NCBI GenBank assembly: GCA_016786865.1
Contig: JAEUVE010000018.1
Coordinates: 60,947-124,946, forward strand
Source: Sediminibacterium sp.
Lineage (GTDB): Bacteria > Bacteroidota > Bacteroidia > Chitinophagales > Chitinophagaceae
Length of the DNA: 64,000 nt
Direction: 5' to 3'
Below are positions 35,522 through 43,543 of the stretch, in pieces (within the stretch, counting starts at the first letter, position 1; each line of letters starts with the position of its first letter). The notes under the pieces are model-generated. The model worked only from the letters and a program-made list of their open reading frames with translations, had not been told where the DNA came from and did no database searches. The translations under genes were made by a program, and so were the position numbers.

Positions 35522-36706
35522 ATGTCGAAGAAAATTGTCTACATCGTTTCTGCCGTTCGTACACCCATTGGTAGCTTTGGCGGCACTTTAAAAGATTTTA
35601 CTGCACCACAACTTGGCGCAGTGGCCATTAAAGGCGCAGTTGCAAAAGCAGGGATTGATCCGGCTTCCGTAGATGAGGTATTAATGGGTTGTGTTATACA
35701 GGCCAATACCGGCCAGGCTCCTGCGCGCCAGGCTGCCAAGTTTGCCGGTCTTCCTGATCATGTTATTGCAACTACGGTAAACAAGGTTTGTGCGAGTGGT
35801 ATGAAAGCCATTGCACAGGGTGTTCAGTCTATTTTATTGGGAGATTCCGATATTGTAGTGGCGGGTGGTATGGAAAGTATGAGCAATGTGCCTTACTACA
35901 GCCCCAATACCAGATGGGGTAATAAATATGGAAATGTAAGTCTGATAGACGGATTAGCTAAAGATGGTTTGACCGATGTGTACCATAATTATGCAATGGG
36001 TAATTCTGCCGAGCTCTGTGCAAAGGAATGTAATATCAGCCGCGAAGAGCAGGATGCATTTGCAGTGGAAAGTTACAAGCGAAGCCAGGCAGCAGTTAAC
36101 AGTGGCGCATTTGAAGCGGAAATTGTTCCGGTTGAAATTCCACAGCGCAAAGGAGATCCGATCTTATTCGCCAAAGACGAAGAGCCATTTAATGTGAAAT
36201 TTGATAAGATTCCCGAATTAAAACCTGCTTTCATTAAAGACGGTACAGTAACGGCTGCCAATGCCAGTACCATGAATGATGGTGCAGCAGCAGTTGTATT
36301 GATGAGCAAGGAAAAGGCAGAAGAACTGGGTATTCAACCTCTGGCTATTATCCGGAGTTATGCAGATGCAGAGCAGGCTCCTGACTGGTTCACCACCACA
36401 CCTTCTCTGGCAGTACCGAAAGCTGTTGCCAAAGCCGGACTGGAAATGAATCAGGTGGATTATGTTGAATTGAACGAAGCATTCTCTGTAGTAGGTATTG
36501 TAAATACCCGGAAAATGAACCTGGATCCTGCAAGGGTAAATGCACATGGTGGTGCGGTATCACTCGGACACCCGCTGGGTTGCAGTGGTGCCAGAATCAT
36601 TGTAACGCTGATCAATGTATTGAAACAGAAAGGTGGTAAAATTGGTGCAGCAGGTATTTGTAATGGCGGTGGCGGTGCAAGTGCGATGGTTATAGAACTT
36701 GCTTAA
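35522..36706 (+). CDS. Acetyl-CoA C-acyltransferase (thiolase)
   Basis: 394 residues from the ATG at 35522; the frame is open upstream to 35474 but the family begins at KKIVYIVSAVRTPIGSF. The catalytic cysteine is in VNKVCASGMKA (about Cys90). NEAFSVV and GHPLGCSGARI supply the second catalytic set (Asn, His, Cys), and CNGGGGASAMVIE ends the fold. Thiolases condense or cleave acyl-CoAs. The length and motifs fit an acetyl-CoA acetyltransferase (AtoB/PhaA group), but a degradative FadA-type role cannot be excluded. No fatty-acid or ketogenic neighbours are present. It converges with the cytochrome gene 4 bp away. Confidence 0.92.
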   Translation: MSKKIVYIVSAVRTPIGSFGGTLKDFTAPQLGAVAIKGAVAKAGIDPASVDEVLMGCVIQANTGQAPARQAAKFAGLPDHVIATTVNKVCASGMKAIAQGVQSILLGDSDIVVAGGMESMSNVPYYSPNTRWGNKYGNVSLIDGLAKDGLTDVYHNYAMGNSAELCAKECNISREEQDAFAVESYKRSQAAVNSGAFEAEIVPVEIPQRKGDPILFAKDEEPFNVKFDKIPELKPAFIKDGTVTAANASTMNDGAAAVVLMSKEKAEELGIQPLAIIRSYADAEQAPDWFTTTPSLAVPKAVAKAGLEMNQVDYVELNEAFSVVGIVNTRKMNLDPARVNAHGGAVSLGHPLGCSGARIIVTLINVLKQKGGKIGAAGICNGGGGASAMVIELA

Positions 36707-36710
36707 TATA

Positions 36711-37646
36711 TTATTTTACCCAGGGACCAAATTTGTGTTGTGTTTCACTAAGTGAATCGGCATAGGGACCAAAGGGATGGTCAATAGGCTTTGTTCTGAT
36801 ATCAGGCCAGTCTGTTGACCATTTTTTATTGGGTCGTTCCCTTGAATTCACAAAGGCTGCCACATCCCATGCCTGCTCATCGGTGATCACCGGATTGTGG
36901 TAGTTAGTGGTATTGGGCATATTGTATTTCACAAACCCGGCAAAGCGCGAAAGCCGATAGAGGCCTGCAGATATATTGTAACTGTTTTTTCCCCAGAGTG
37001 GCGGATACTTATAACCGATCTTAGCTTCGTCGGGTACGCCTTCTCCATTTTTTCCATGGCAATTGGCACAAAAATTATTGTATACCCATTCGCCTTTTAC
37101 CGGATCAGCTGCACGATGCATATAAGGGAGTTCCCGGATACCGGTTCCTCTTGGAGTGGTATTTGCCGGCACCGCTTTCCCAACCCATCGGATATAGGCG
37201 ATCATGGCTTCCATTTCGTAAGAGCCAGAATCTGGTGCACGGCCATTCAAACTTCTTTCGAAGCAGTCGCTGATTCTTTTCCGGATGGTTTCCTTCGAGC
37301 CGGACCTGGCTCTGAATAAAGGATAGTTGGCCTGCACCCTGCCAAAATTATTGCCCCAGGGTTTGGTGCCTGCATCGAGGTGGCAGTTCTGACAATTCAT
37401 TCCATTCGTGATCCGTTGAACTTTGCCCTTTGGTCCCAGATAATAGGCCGTTTGGCTGATGAGCGCTCTTCCGTACCGGATGCTGTCGCCTGTTTTACTT
37501 TCCGGAATTTCATAGATGCCGGGGCCAACCCAACAGCTAGTATCTGTAATTACTGTATCGGATTGGTTGCTGTTTGCCTGATTGCTGCAATGCGTTAACT
37601 GAGCAAGGACAAAGGCGGCTATAAAGAGCAAACTGAGCTGTTTCAT
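36711..37646 (-). CDS. Dihaem cytochrome c lipoprotein, thiosulfate dehydrogenase (TsdA)-like
   Basis: 311 residues from the ATG at 37646, which gives a lipoprotein signal (LLFIAAFVLAQLTHC). An upstream ATG at 37691 would overlap the TauE gene and is rejected. Two haem c sites, CQNCH (about residues 84-88) and CANCH (about 190-194), are visible. The surroundings GMNCQNCHLDAGTKP, RSGSKETIRKRISDCFERSLNG and MEAMIAYIRWVG resemble the TsdA/SoxA-related dihaem family. The unusual cysteine haem ligand of TsdA is not clearly identifiable, so the activity is uncertain. It is exported to the periplasm and lies last in a minus-strand operon behind TauE/SafE, a Rossmann protein and YtxJ. Confidence 0.8.
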   Translation of the reverse strand: MKQLSLLFIAAFVLAQLTHCSNQANSNQSDTVITDTSCWVGPGIYEIPESKTGDSIRYGRALISQTAYYLGPKGKVQRITNGMNCQNCHLDAGTKPWGNNFGRVQANYPLFRARSGSKETIRKRISDCFERSLNGRAPDSGSYEMEAMIAYIRWVGKAVPANTTPRGTGIRELPYMHRAADPVKGEWVYNNFCANCHGKNGEGVPDEAKIGYKYPPLWGKNSYNISAGLYRLSRFAGFVKYNMPNTTNYHNPVITDEQAWDVAAFVNSRERPNKKWSTDWPDIRTKPIDHPFGPYADSLSETQHKFGPWVK

Positions 37647-37668
37647 AGAAGACGGGTAACCGGATTGC

Positions 37669-38466
37669 TTAAAACGCTTTGAAAATTTCATGCAGAATCA
37701 TGTAGCATCCCACTGAAAGTACAAAAAAACCAAAACCCTTCTTGAGCCTGTTTCCTGAAATGCGGTTGCTCAACCAGTCTCCGATAAAAATTCCGGTACA
37801 ACTGATGGCCGTAATTGTTCCCAGGAGCAGCCAGTTGATGGGAGCCCCACTCAGCAAATCACCCGCAAAGCCAATTAGTGAATTGGCCGCAATGATCAGC
37901 AGTGAAGTGCCGATGGCCGTTTTCATTGGAAGCTGAAAGGAAAAAAGAAGTACCGGTATAATTACAAAACCGCCGCCTGCACCAATAAAGCCGGTCAGAA
38001 TACCAACTTCAATCCCTCTGATCAATCCGCCTGCGGCACTTACCGGTTTGGTGTTACTGGAATTGTTTTTTGGATTTTTTCCAATCATATGGGAAGAGGA
38101 AATGATCATGATGATGGCAAAAAGCAGGAGCGTAGCCAGTGATTTGGTTATTTCCAGCTGTCCAATGCTAAACAACTGATCGGGTATGGCCGGCAGGATG
38201 AATTTTCTGACCAGCAAAACGGTAATGATCGATGTAACACCAAAATAAGCTGCGGCCCTGGTATCTACTTCCCGGCGTCTGTATTTGAATATGGCGCCAA
38301 CCAGGCTGCTGAATCCGACAATGAACAGGGAATAACCGGTTGCTGTAAGCGGATTTAAGCTAAAGAGGTACACCAATACCGGAATGGTTAAAATAGAACC
38401 GCCGCCCCCGATCAATCCGAGGGAAATTCCAATCAGCAATGCGGTAAAGTATCCGATTATTTCCAT
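37669..38466 (-). CDS. TauE/SafE-family membrane exporter
   Basis: 265 residues, about eight transmembrane segments in two repeats. The repeat signatures are GLIGGGGSILTIPVLVYLF near the N-terminus and GFIGAGGGFVIIPVLL in the middle; both match the TauE/SafE family, whose members export sulfite, sulfoacetate or other organosulfur anions. Substrate cannot be read from sequence. Its 5' end overlaps the Rossmann-protein gene by 10 bp, and the dihaem cytochrome gene starts 22 bp after its stop, so the three are probably one transcript. Confidence 0.9.
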   Translation of the reverse strand: MEIIGYFTALLIGISLGLIGGGGSILTIPVLVYLFSLNPLTATGYSLFIVGFSSLVGAIFKYRRREVDTRAAAYFGVTSIITVLLVRKFILPAIPDQLFSIGQLEITKSLATLLLFAIIMIISSSHMIGKNPKNNSSNTKPVSAAGGLIRGIEVGILTGFIGAGGGFVIIPVLLFSFQLPMKTAIGTSLLIIAANSLIGFAGDLLSGAPINWLLLGTITAISCTGIFIGDWLSNRISGNRLKKGFGFFVLSVGCYMILHEIFKAF

Positions 38467-39104
38467 GCGCTGTTACTGATTCCAACCCGTTGATGGATAA
38501 ATTCTTTTTTAACTACTGCATCCAACATGGAATGTGCAAGGTCGCCTGAGTTAATCTGACCAATGCCTTGGGAAACCGGGTAGTTGATACTGGTTTGGTA
38601 CAGCCCTGTTTCATCTGCATCAATGATGTTGGGCGGACAATAAAATGTCCAGTCCAGATCCGAAGCAAGGAGCTGTTCATATGCCTGCAAATGCTCCATA
38701 CCTACCGGCTTGTATTCTTCCGGATAATCCGGATCGTTCAGGAGATAATCGTTTTCCGGGGTACTCAATACACCCAGTCCGCCAAGCGCAACAATTCGTT
38801 GAACGCCCTTTTTTTTCATTTGGCTGATGATGTTCTTCATGCCAAGGCTCCTGCTTTTGTCGGAGCCGTCGAAAGCACCGCCTAAAACAGATATAACTGC
38901 ATCTGCCTGTTTCAGTGCAGCAGCTACATCACCTGCATCAAAAATATAGCCTTTGCGCGCAATCAGGTGATCGTTCCGGTTGTCCTGATCGATCAGCGAA
39001 TCTACATTTCTGCCAAAAGCGGTAATATAGAAATCCCGGTTCAATGCCTGTTGAACAATGCGTTTTCCTACCTGCCCGGTGGCGCCAAAAACAGTAATGT
39101 GCAT
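38457..39104 (-). CDS. NAD(P)-binding Rossmann protein (NmrA/atypical SDR)
   Basis: 215 residues, cytoplasmic. The N-terminal ITVFGATGQVGKRIVQQAL is the atypical SDR dinucleotide loop (GATGxxG). ADAVISVLGGAF and IVALGGLGVLS follow. The catalytic YxxxK of classical SDRs is not evident; YEQLLASDLDWTFYCPP is the usual variant in YwnB/NmrA-like proteins. It could be an oxidoreductase or a redox sensor. It overlaps the TauE/SafE start by 10 bp and lies 24 bp after the ytxJ gene. Confidence 0.82.
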   Translation of the reverse strand: MHITVFGATGQVGKRIVQQALNRDFYITAFGRNVDSLIDQDNRNDHLIARKGYIFDAGDVAAALKQADAVISVLGGAFDGSDKSRSLGMKNIISQMKKKGVQRIVALGGLGVLSTPENDYLLNDPDYPEEYKPVGMEHLQAYEQLLASDLDWTFYCPPNIIDADETGLYQTSINYPVSQGIGQINSGDLAHSMLDAVVKKEFIHQRVGISNSAWK

Positions 39105-39128
39105 ACTAAACAGTTAATTGGGTTGAGT

Positions 39129-39461
39129 TTATCCGCCTATTTGCTCTGTGAGTTCCTGCATCGTGATGCCCTGATGACTTTCTTCATAAACACATTCTCC
39201 GTTCTTGATCAGCAGTACCTGTGGTGATTCGTGGTGTACCTGAAAAATGGCAGCAACCTCATCCGACAAAGGTCTGTACTGAAGCAGGTCCAGGTAATAG
39301 AAATCCACATTTTCAGGCGCTTTTTCCCGCTCCAGTCTGTTCAATGCCATGGAACTGATGCTGCACCGGGTACTGTGCTTGAAGATAACCTGCGGTTTTT
39401 TACCGGAATTGGTACGAATATCGTTCAGTTGGTCTGTCGTAGTTAATGGAATCCATTTCAT
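39129..39461 (-). CDS. ytxJ: Bacillithiol-system thioredoxin-like protein YtxJ
   Basis: 110 residues. PQVIFKHSTRCSISSMAL carries the family's T-R-C-S-I-S site: a single-cysteine (CxxS) thioredoxin-like motif. [15 protein letters not shown] and ESPQVLLIKNGECVYEESHQGI complete the fold. YtxJ proteins are assigned to bacillithiol-dependent redox control; this family link suggests the organism makes bacillithiol, but no bsh genes are in this window. It begins the minus-strand cassette with the Rossmann protein, TauE/SafE and cytochrome; the small lipoprotein gene stands 34 bp upstream. Confidence 0.87.
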   Translation of the reverse strand: MKWIPLTTTDQLNDIRTNSGKKPQVIFKHSTRCSISSMALNRLEREKAPENVDFYYLDLLQYRPLSDEVAAIFQVHHESPQVLLIKNGECVYEESHQGITMQELTEQIGG

Positions 39462-39495
39462 GCGCGTAACTTTCTACGAAGTTACTTGATTTGAC

Positions 39496-39615
39496 CTAAC
39501 CTCTGAAATAACGGGGATTGGTAGTAGGGCAGCCTCTGCCTTTCTCAGATGCGCAGGAGCTGAGCGCAACTGTAATGAAACCTGCAAGTACTAAGAATAA
39601 GGCAATCTTTTTCAT
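39496..39615 (-). CDS. Small 39-residue lipoprotein of unknown function
   Basis: A short frame (ATG at 39615, TAG at 39496-39498) encodes MKKIALFLVLAGFITVALSS followed by the lipobox cysteine (Cys21) and an 18-residue mature peptide with one more cysteine (ASEKGRGCPTTNPRYFRG). The lipoprotein signal is clear, which supports that it is real despite its size. It lies 34 bp upstream of ytxJ on the same strand and could be co-transcribed. Similar very short lipoproteins ending in a GCP-x-x-NP pattern are, as I recall, common in this family, but the role is unknown. Confidence 0.7.
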   Translation of the reverse strand: MKKIALFLVLAGFITVALSSCASEKGRGCPTTNPRYFRG

Positions 39616-39741
39616 ACGTTGTTGATTGTACATGAATAGCATGTATTTTGCACCGGAACGAAGATAAACTTTCTGCGCAAAATGCAGCCCGGGCGAAATG
39701 ATTTTAAATGTTAATTTCCGTCCGGATTAAAATATAAACGT

Positions 39742-41100
39742 ATGCGTGTCCATTTTATTTCAATAGGGGGGAGTGTAATGCACCAATTGGCCATTGCATT
39801 GCACAAAAAAGGCTACCTGGTAACGGGTACAGACGATGAAATTTTTGAACCTGCAGCCGGAAACCTGGCAGCAGTGGGCCTGCTTCCGTCCAAAATTGGC
39901 TGGCAGCCGGAACTGATCACCCCGGATCTGGATGCCGTAATTCTGGGAATGCACGCTAAAGATGATAACCCTGAGTTGTTGAAAGCCAAGGAGTTGGGGT
40001 TGGCTATTTACTCTTTCCCCGAATACATCTATCAGGAAAGCAGGCAGAAAAAAAGAATTGTAGTGGGGGGCAGTCATGGAAAAACCACTACCACCAGCAT
40101 GATCATGCATGCCCTGAACGAATTGCACCGGAATTTTGATTACCTGGTGGGAGCCAGACTTGCCGGATTTGAGCAGTCGGTTCGGGTAACCGATGCACCG
40201 GTAATTGTGTGCGAGGGAGATGAATATCCAGCAAGTGCCATCGAAAGAAAACCCAAATTCCATTTTCTATATCCGCATGTGGCCATCCTTACGGGTATTG
40301 CCTGGGATCACATCAACGTATTTCCCACTTTTGATTTTTACCTGGAGCAGTTTGTTATTTTCATGAATCGCATAGAACCGGGCGGATTGCTGATCTACAA
40401 TTCCTCGGATGAGGTACTGAGCCGGTTGGTGAAGGAACATCAACGGGCAAACATCCGTTATCAGCCGTATGCTGTTCCAGAGCACAGCATACAGGATGGG
40501 GTAACTAGAGTAACCATCCAGGGGGTTTCCGGTAAGCTCCGTGTATTTGGCAACCACAATCTGATGAATTTGCAGGCAGCCTTTTATGCGTGTGCCGAGC
40601 TGGGTGTAACCGCAGCAGATTTTATCCGGGTAATGGAAGATTTTTCAGGCGCTTCCAAACGACTGGAGTTGTTGGCATCCAATGGGGATGTTCATGTATA
40701 CAGAGACTTTGCACATGCTCCCAGTAAAGTAAAGGCAACTGTGGAAGCGGTCCGTCAACAGTATCCTGATCAAAAATTGTTTGCTGTACTGGAGCTGCAC
40801 ACCTACAGCAGCCTGAATGTAGCATTCATGCAACAGTACCGGGGTGTTTTTGATCAGGCAGATACAGGAGTAGTGTTTTATTCCAGGCATGCACTGGAAC
40901 TGAAGCGCATGCCAGATTTACCTGCTGAAAAAGTAAAGGAAGGTTTTGCTAAAGAAGGCCTGTTGGTAATCAACGACAAAGCCGAATTGGAGCAATGGCT
41001 CGAATCGCAGGATTTCTCCCATTCAAATATTCTGCTCATGAGCAGCGGTAATTATGATGGAATAGACATACTTTCGTTCGCAAAAGGAATCACTCAATAA
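39742..41100 (+). CDS. mpl: UDP-N-acetylmuramate:L-alanyl-gamma-D-glutamyl-meso-diaminopimelate ligase Mpl
   Basis: 452 residues, the usual Mpl length. The Mur-ligase fold is complete: N-terminal HFISIGGSVMHQLAIAL (UDP-binding), VVGGSHGKTTTTSM (P-loop), ILTGIAWDHINVFPTFDFY, GNHNLMNLQAA and DFAHAPSKVKATV. The VCEGDEYPAS region distinguishes Mpl from MurC. It attaches a recovered tripeptide to UDP-MurNAc, recycling peptidoglycan. A NamZ-like enzyme is encoded 12 kb away, consistent with a recycling route. It starts a plus-strand run with the exonuclease 16 bp later, and diverges from the small lipoprotein. Confidence 0.93.
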   Translation: MRVHFISIGGSVMHQLAIALHKKGYLVTGTDDEIFEPAAGNLAAVGLLPSKIGWQPELITPDLDAVILGMHAKDDNPELLKAKELGLAIYSFPEYIYQESRQKKRIVVGGSHGKTTTTSMIMHALNELHRNFDYLVGARLAGFEQSVRVTDAPVIVCEGDEYPASAIERKPKFHFLYPHVAILTGIAWDHINVFPTFDFYLEQFVIFMNRIEPGGLLIYNSSDEVLSRLVKEHQRANIRYQPYAVPEHSIQDGVTRVTIQGVSGKLRVFGNHNLMNLQAAFYACAELGVTAADFIRVMEDFSGASKRLELLASNGDVHVYRDFAHAPSKVKATVEAVRQQYPDQKLFAVLELHTYSSLNVAFMQQYRGVFDQADTGVVFYSRHALELKRMPDLPAEKVKEGFAKEGLLVINDKAELEQWLESQDFSHSNILLMSSGNYDGIDILSFAKGITQ

Positions 41101-41116
41101 CAAGCATCAAAGGCAA

Positions 41117-41887
41117 ATGAAACTTCAACTCAGCAGACCGCTCGCATTCATTGATCTGGAAACCACCGGGGTAAATATCAGCAACGATCGAATTGTAGAG
41201 ATCGGCATTGTAAAAATTTTACCCGATGGAACCAAACAGGTAAAGCGCAAGCTCATTAATCCATTGATGCCGATTCCTGCCGGAGCGAGCGATGTTCATG
41301 GTATTACAGACGAAATGGTGAAGGATGCGCCCAGTTTTAAACAGGTAGCCAACGAAATTAAACAGTTCATCGACAATTGTGATATAGGTGGTTACAACAG
41401 CAATCGGTTCGACGTACCTATGTTGATAGAGGAATTCCTGAGAGCAGGTATTGAGTTTTCGGTGGAAGGGAGAAAACTGGTGGATGTACAGAAAGTATTT
41501 CACATGATGGAACAACGAACCCTTAGTGCTGCCTATAAGTTTTACTGCAATAAATCGCTGGAAGGTGCACATAGTGCGGAAGTGGATGCTACCGCTACCT
41601 GGGAAGTACTGGAGGCGCAGGTGGAACGCTATCCCCAGATTGGGGCTACGGTTGAAAGCATCGTTAAGTTTACCGGTGAGGATGAAATTGTAGACTTCGC
41701 CCGGAGGTTTGTAAAGGAGAAGGGCGTAGAAGTGTTTAATTTTGGCAAACACAAAGGCAAACCTGTGGTGCAGGTGTTGAAAGAGGAGCCTCAATACTAC
41801 GACTGGATGATGAAAGGGGATTTTCCGATGGACACCAAACAAAAGCTTACAGAAATCCTTAACAGAACATTGCTCAGAAAACCCTGA
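41117..41887 (+). CDS. DnaQ-like 3'-5' exonuclease
   Basis: 256 residues, cytoplasmic. DEDDh active-site motifs: FIDLETTG (ExoI, D and E, about residues 13-20), GYNSNRFDVPML (ExoII, about 95-106) and HSAEVDATAT (ExoIII, with His and Asp, about 155-164). After these, a C-terminal extension (about 180-255) with FNFGKHKGKPV resembles the exodeoxyribonuclease X C-terminal domain. It is probably a proofreading or repair exonuclease rather than the replicative epsilon subunit, given the extra domain. It starts 16 bp after mpl and precedes the glycosyltransferase by 33 bp. Confidence 0.87.
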   Translation: MKLQLSRPLAFIDLETTGVNISNDRIVEIGIVKILPDGTKQVKRKLINPLMPIPAGASDVHGITDEMVKDAPSFKQVANEIKQFIDNCDIGGYNSNRFDVPMLIEEFLRAGIEFSVEGRKLVDVQKVFHMMEQRTLSAAYKFYCNKSLEGAHSAEVDATATWEVLEAQVERYPQIGATVESIVKFTGEDEIVDFARRFVKEKGVEVFNFGKHKGKPVVQVLKEEPQYYDWMMKGDFPMDTKQKLTEILNRTLLRKP

Positions 41888-41920
41888 TCAAAATCGTATA
41901 TTGGGCCCGAAATCCCCCTT

Positions 41921-42667
41921 TTGGAAAAAATTGTTATCATACCAACCTATAATGAACGAGAAAACATCGTTTTGATTGTTCATGCCGTTTTCAATTTACA
42001 ACAGGGTTATCATGTGCTCGTGATCGACGACGGATCTCCAGACGGAACAGCGGAGGTGGTGAAGCAGTTGATGGTCCAATTTCCCAATCAGCTTTTCCTG
42101 GAAGAGCGTAAGGGAAAACTTGGTCTTGGAACAGCATACATACATGGATTCAAGTGGTGCCTGGAAAGGAACTATCAGTTTATCTTTGAGATGGATGCAG
42201 ATTTTTCGCATGATCCCAATGATCTGGAAAGACTCTATCATGCCTGTAAATTAGAAGGAGCAGACCTGGCTGTTGGCAGCAGGTACATTAAAGGTGGTAA
42301 AACAGAAAACTGGCCTTTAGACAGGCAATTGTACTCAAGGGGAGGAGCTCTTTACACCAAATTGCTTACCTGGATGCCTGTACAGGATCCCACAGCAGGA
42401 TTTGTTTGTTATAAAAGAGAAGTGCTCGAAGCCATTAATTTCGATATGATTTCCTTTGTTGGCTATGCTTTCCAGATCGAAATGAAGTTTGCAGCCTGGA
42501 AACTGGGCTTTAAAATCAAAGAAGTACCCATCACTTTTCGCGACCGGAAAGTTGGGGTTAGTAAAATGAATAAGGGCATCATCAAGGAAGGCGTGCTGGG
42601 TGTAATCAGCATACAGTGGCAAAGCCTTTTTAAAGACTATCACAGAAGACTAAAGAGTGGTAATTGA
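41921..42667 (+). CDS. Polyprenol monophosphomannose synthase-like GT2
   Basis: 248 residues, started at TTG 41921 because the family begins IVIIPTYNERENI directly after it. GT2 motifs: IDDGSPDGTA, EMDADFSHDP (DxD/AD site), GADLAVGSRYIKGG and DPTAGFVCYKR. This is the soluble Dpm1/Ppm1 type that loads a sugar on polyprenyl phosphate at the cytoplasmic face. In Bacteroidota the donor may be GDP-mannose or UDP-glucose; not readable. No C-terminal membrane domain is present. The EamA gene starts with a 1-bp overlap (TGATG). Confidence 0.87.
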   Translation: MEKIVIIPTYNERENIVLIVHAVFNLQQGYHVLVIDDGSPDGTAEVVKQLMVQFPNQLFLEERKGKLGLGTAYIHGFKWCLERNYQFIFEMDADFSHDPNDLERLYHACKLEGADLAVGSRYIKGGKTENWPLDRQLYSRGGALYTKLLTWMPVQDPTAGFVCYKREVLEAINFDMISFVGYAFQIEMKFAAWKLGFKIKEVPITFRDRKVGVSKMNKGIIKEGVLGVISIQWQSLFKDYHRRLKSGN

Positions 42668-43539
42668 TGAAAGCTGCGCTGATTAAATTACACACAGCTG
42701 TTTTTCTTGTAGGGTTTACCGGTATACTGGGGGTACTGATCCAATTGAGTGAAATGCCATTGGTCTGGTATCGGATTGTGATTACGGTTGTAAGTCTGTT
42801 GGTCCTACTGAAATGGAGAGGGCAAAAAATGCAATTACCCGGCGCTTCCATCAAAAAGCTCCTGCTGATCGGATCTGTTATTGCCCTGCATTGGGTTTGT
42901 TTTTACGGAAGCATCAAATTGTCGAATGTTTCCATTGCATTGGTTTGTTTTTCTTCTACCGGCCTTTTTACGGCCCTTTTGGAGCCATTACTGGTGACCA
43001 AAAGAGTACGCTGGATAGAAGTGCTTCTGGGATTATTCAGTCTTGCAGGAATTTACCTGATCTTTCATTTTGATGACCGGTACCAGACAGGAATTATTGT
43101 AGGGGTTGTTTCCGCAATACTTGCAGCCCTTTTTTCGGTGCTGAACAAAAAACACCTGGCCATCGCCGATGCACAGGTGATTATGCTGTATGAACTAGCT
43201 GGCGGCTTGCTGGTGCTCACCCTGCTGATGCCCCTGTATATTTATTTTTTTCCACTTACTGTATTGGTTCCTTCTTTATCAGATTGGGGCTGGTTGCTGA
43301 TTCTGAGCTGGGTCTGTACTATTGTGGCCATGAAGCTTATGCTGGAATCCCTTCAGAAAGTGTCTGCTTTTACACAAAACCTCAGCCTGAATCTGGAACC
43401 GGTATATGCCATCATCATGGCATTCATCTTATTTGATGAAAACAAAGACCTGCAGCCCAGTTTCTATTACGGTGTGGCCCTGATCCTGCTTTCTGTGGTG
43501 TTGCAGATGTTGCGGGTAGTCATCGGCAAGCGGCACTGA
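42667..43539 (+). CDS. EamA/DMT-family transporter
   Basis: 290 residues from the ATG at 42667, overlapping the preceding stop by one base. Ten hydrophobic helices arranged as two EamA halves are visible (about residues 8-140 and 150-288). The family moves metabolites across the inner membrane, often amino acids or nucleosides; the substrate cannot be predicted. It converges with the PAS/DHp gene leaving 4 bp. The coupling with the glycosyltransferase may simply reflect compactness. Confidence 0.88.
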   Translation: MKAALIKLHTAVFLVGFTGILGVLIQLSEMPLVWYRIVITVVSLLVLLKWRGQKMQLPGASIKKLLLIGSVIALHWVCFYGSIKLSNVSIALVCFSSTGLFTALLEPLLVTKRVRWIEVLLGLFSLAGIYLIFHFDDRYQTGIIVGVVSAILAALFSVLNKKHLAIADAQVIMLYELAGGLLVLTLLMPLYIYFFPLTVLVPSLSDWGWLLILSWVCTIVAMKLMLESLQKVSAFTQNLSLNLEPVYAIIMAFILFDENKDLQPSFYYGVALILLSVVLQMLRVVIGKRH

Positions 43540-43543
43540 TCCT

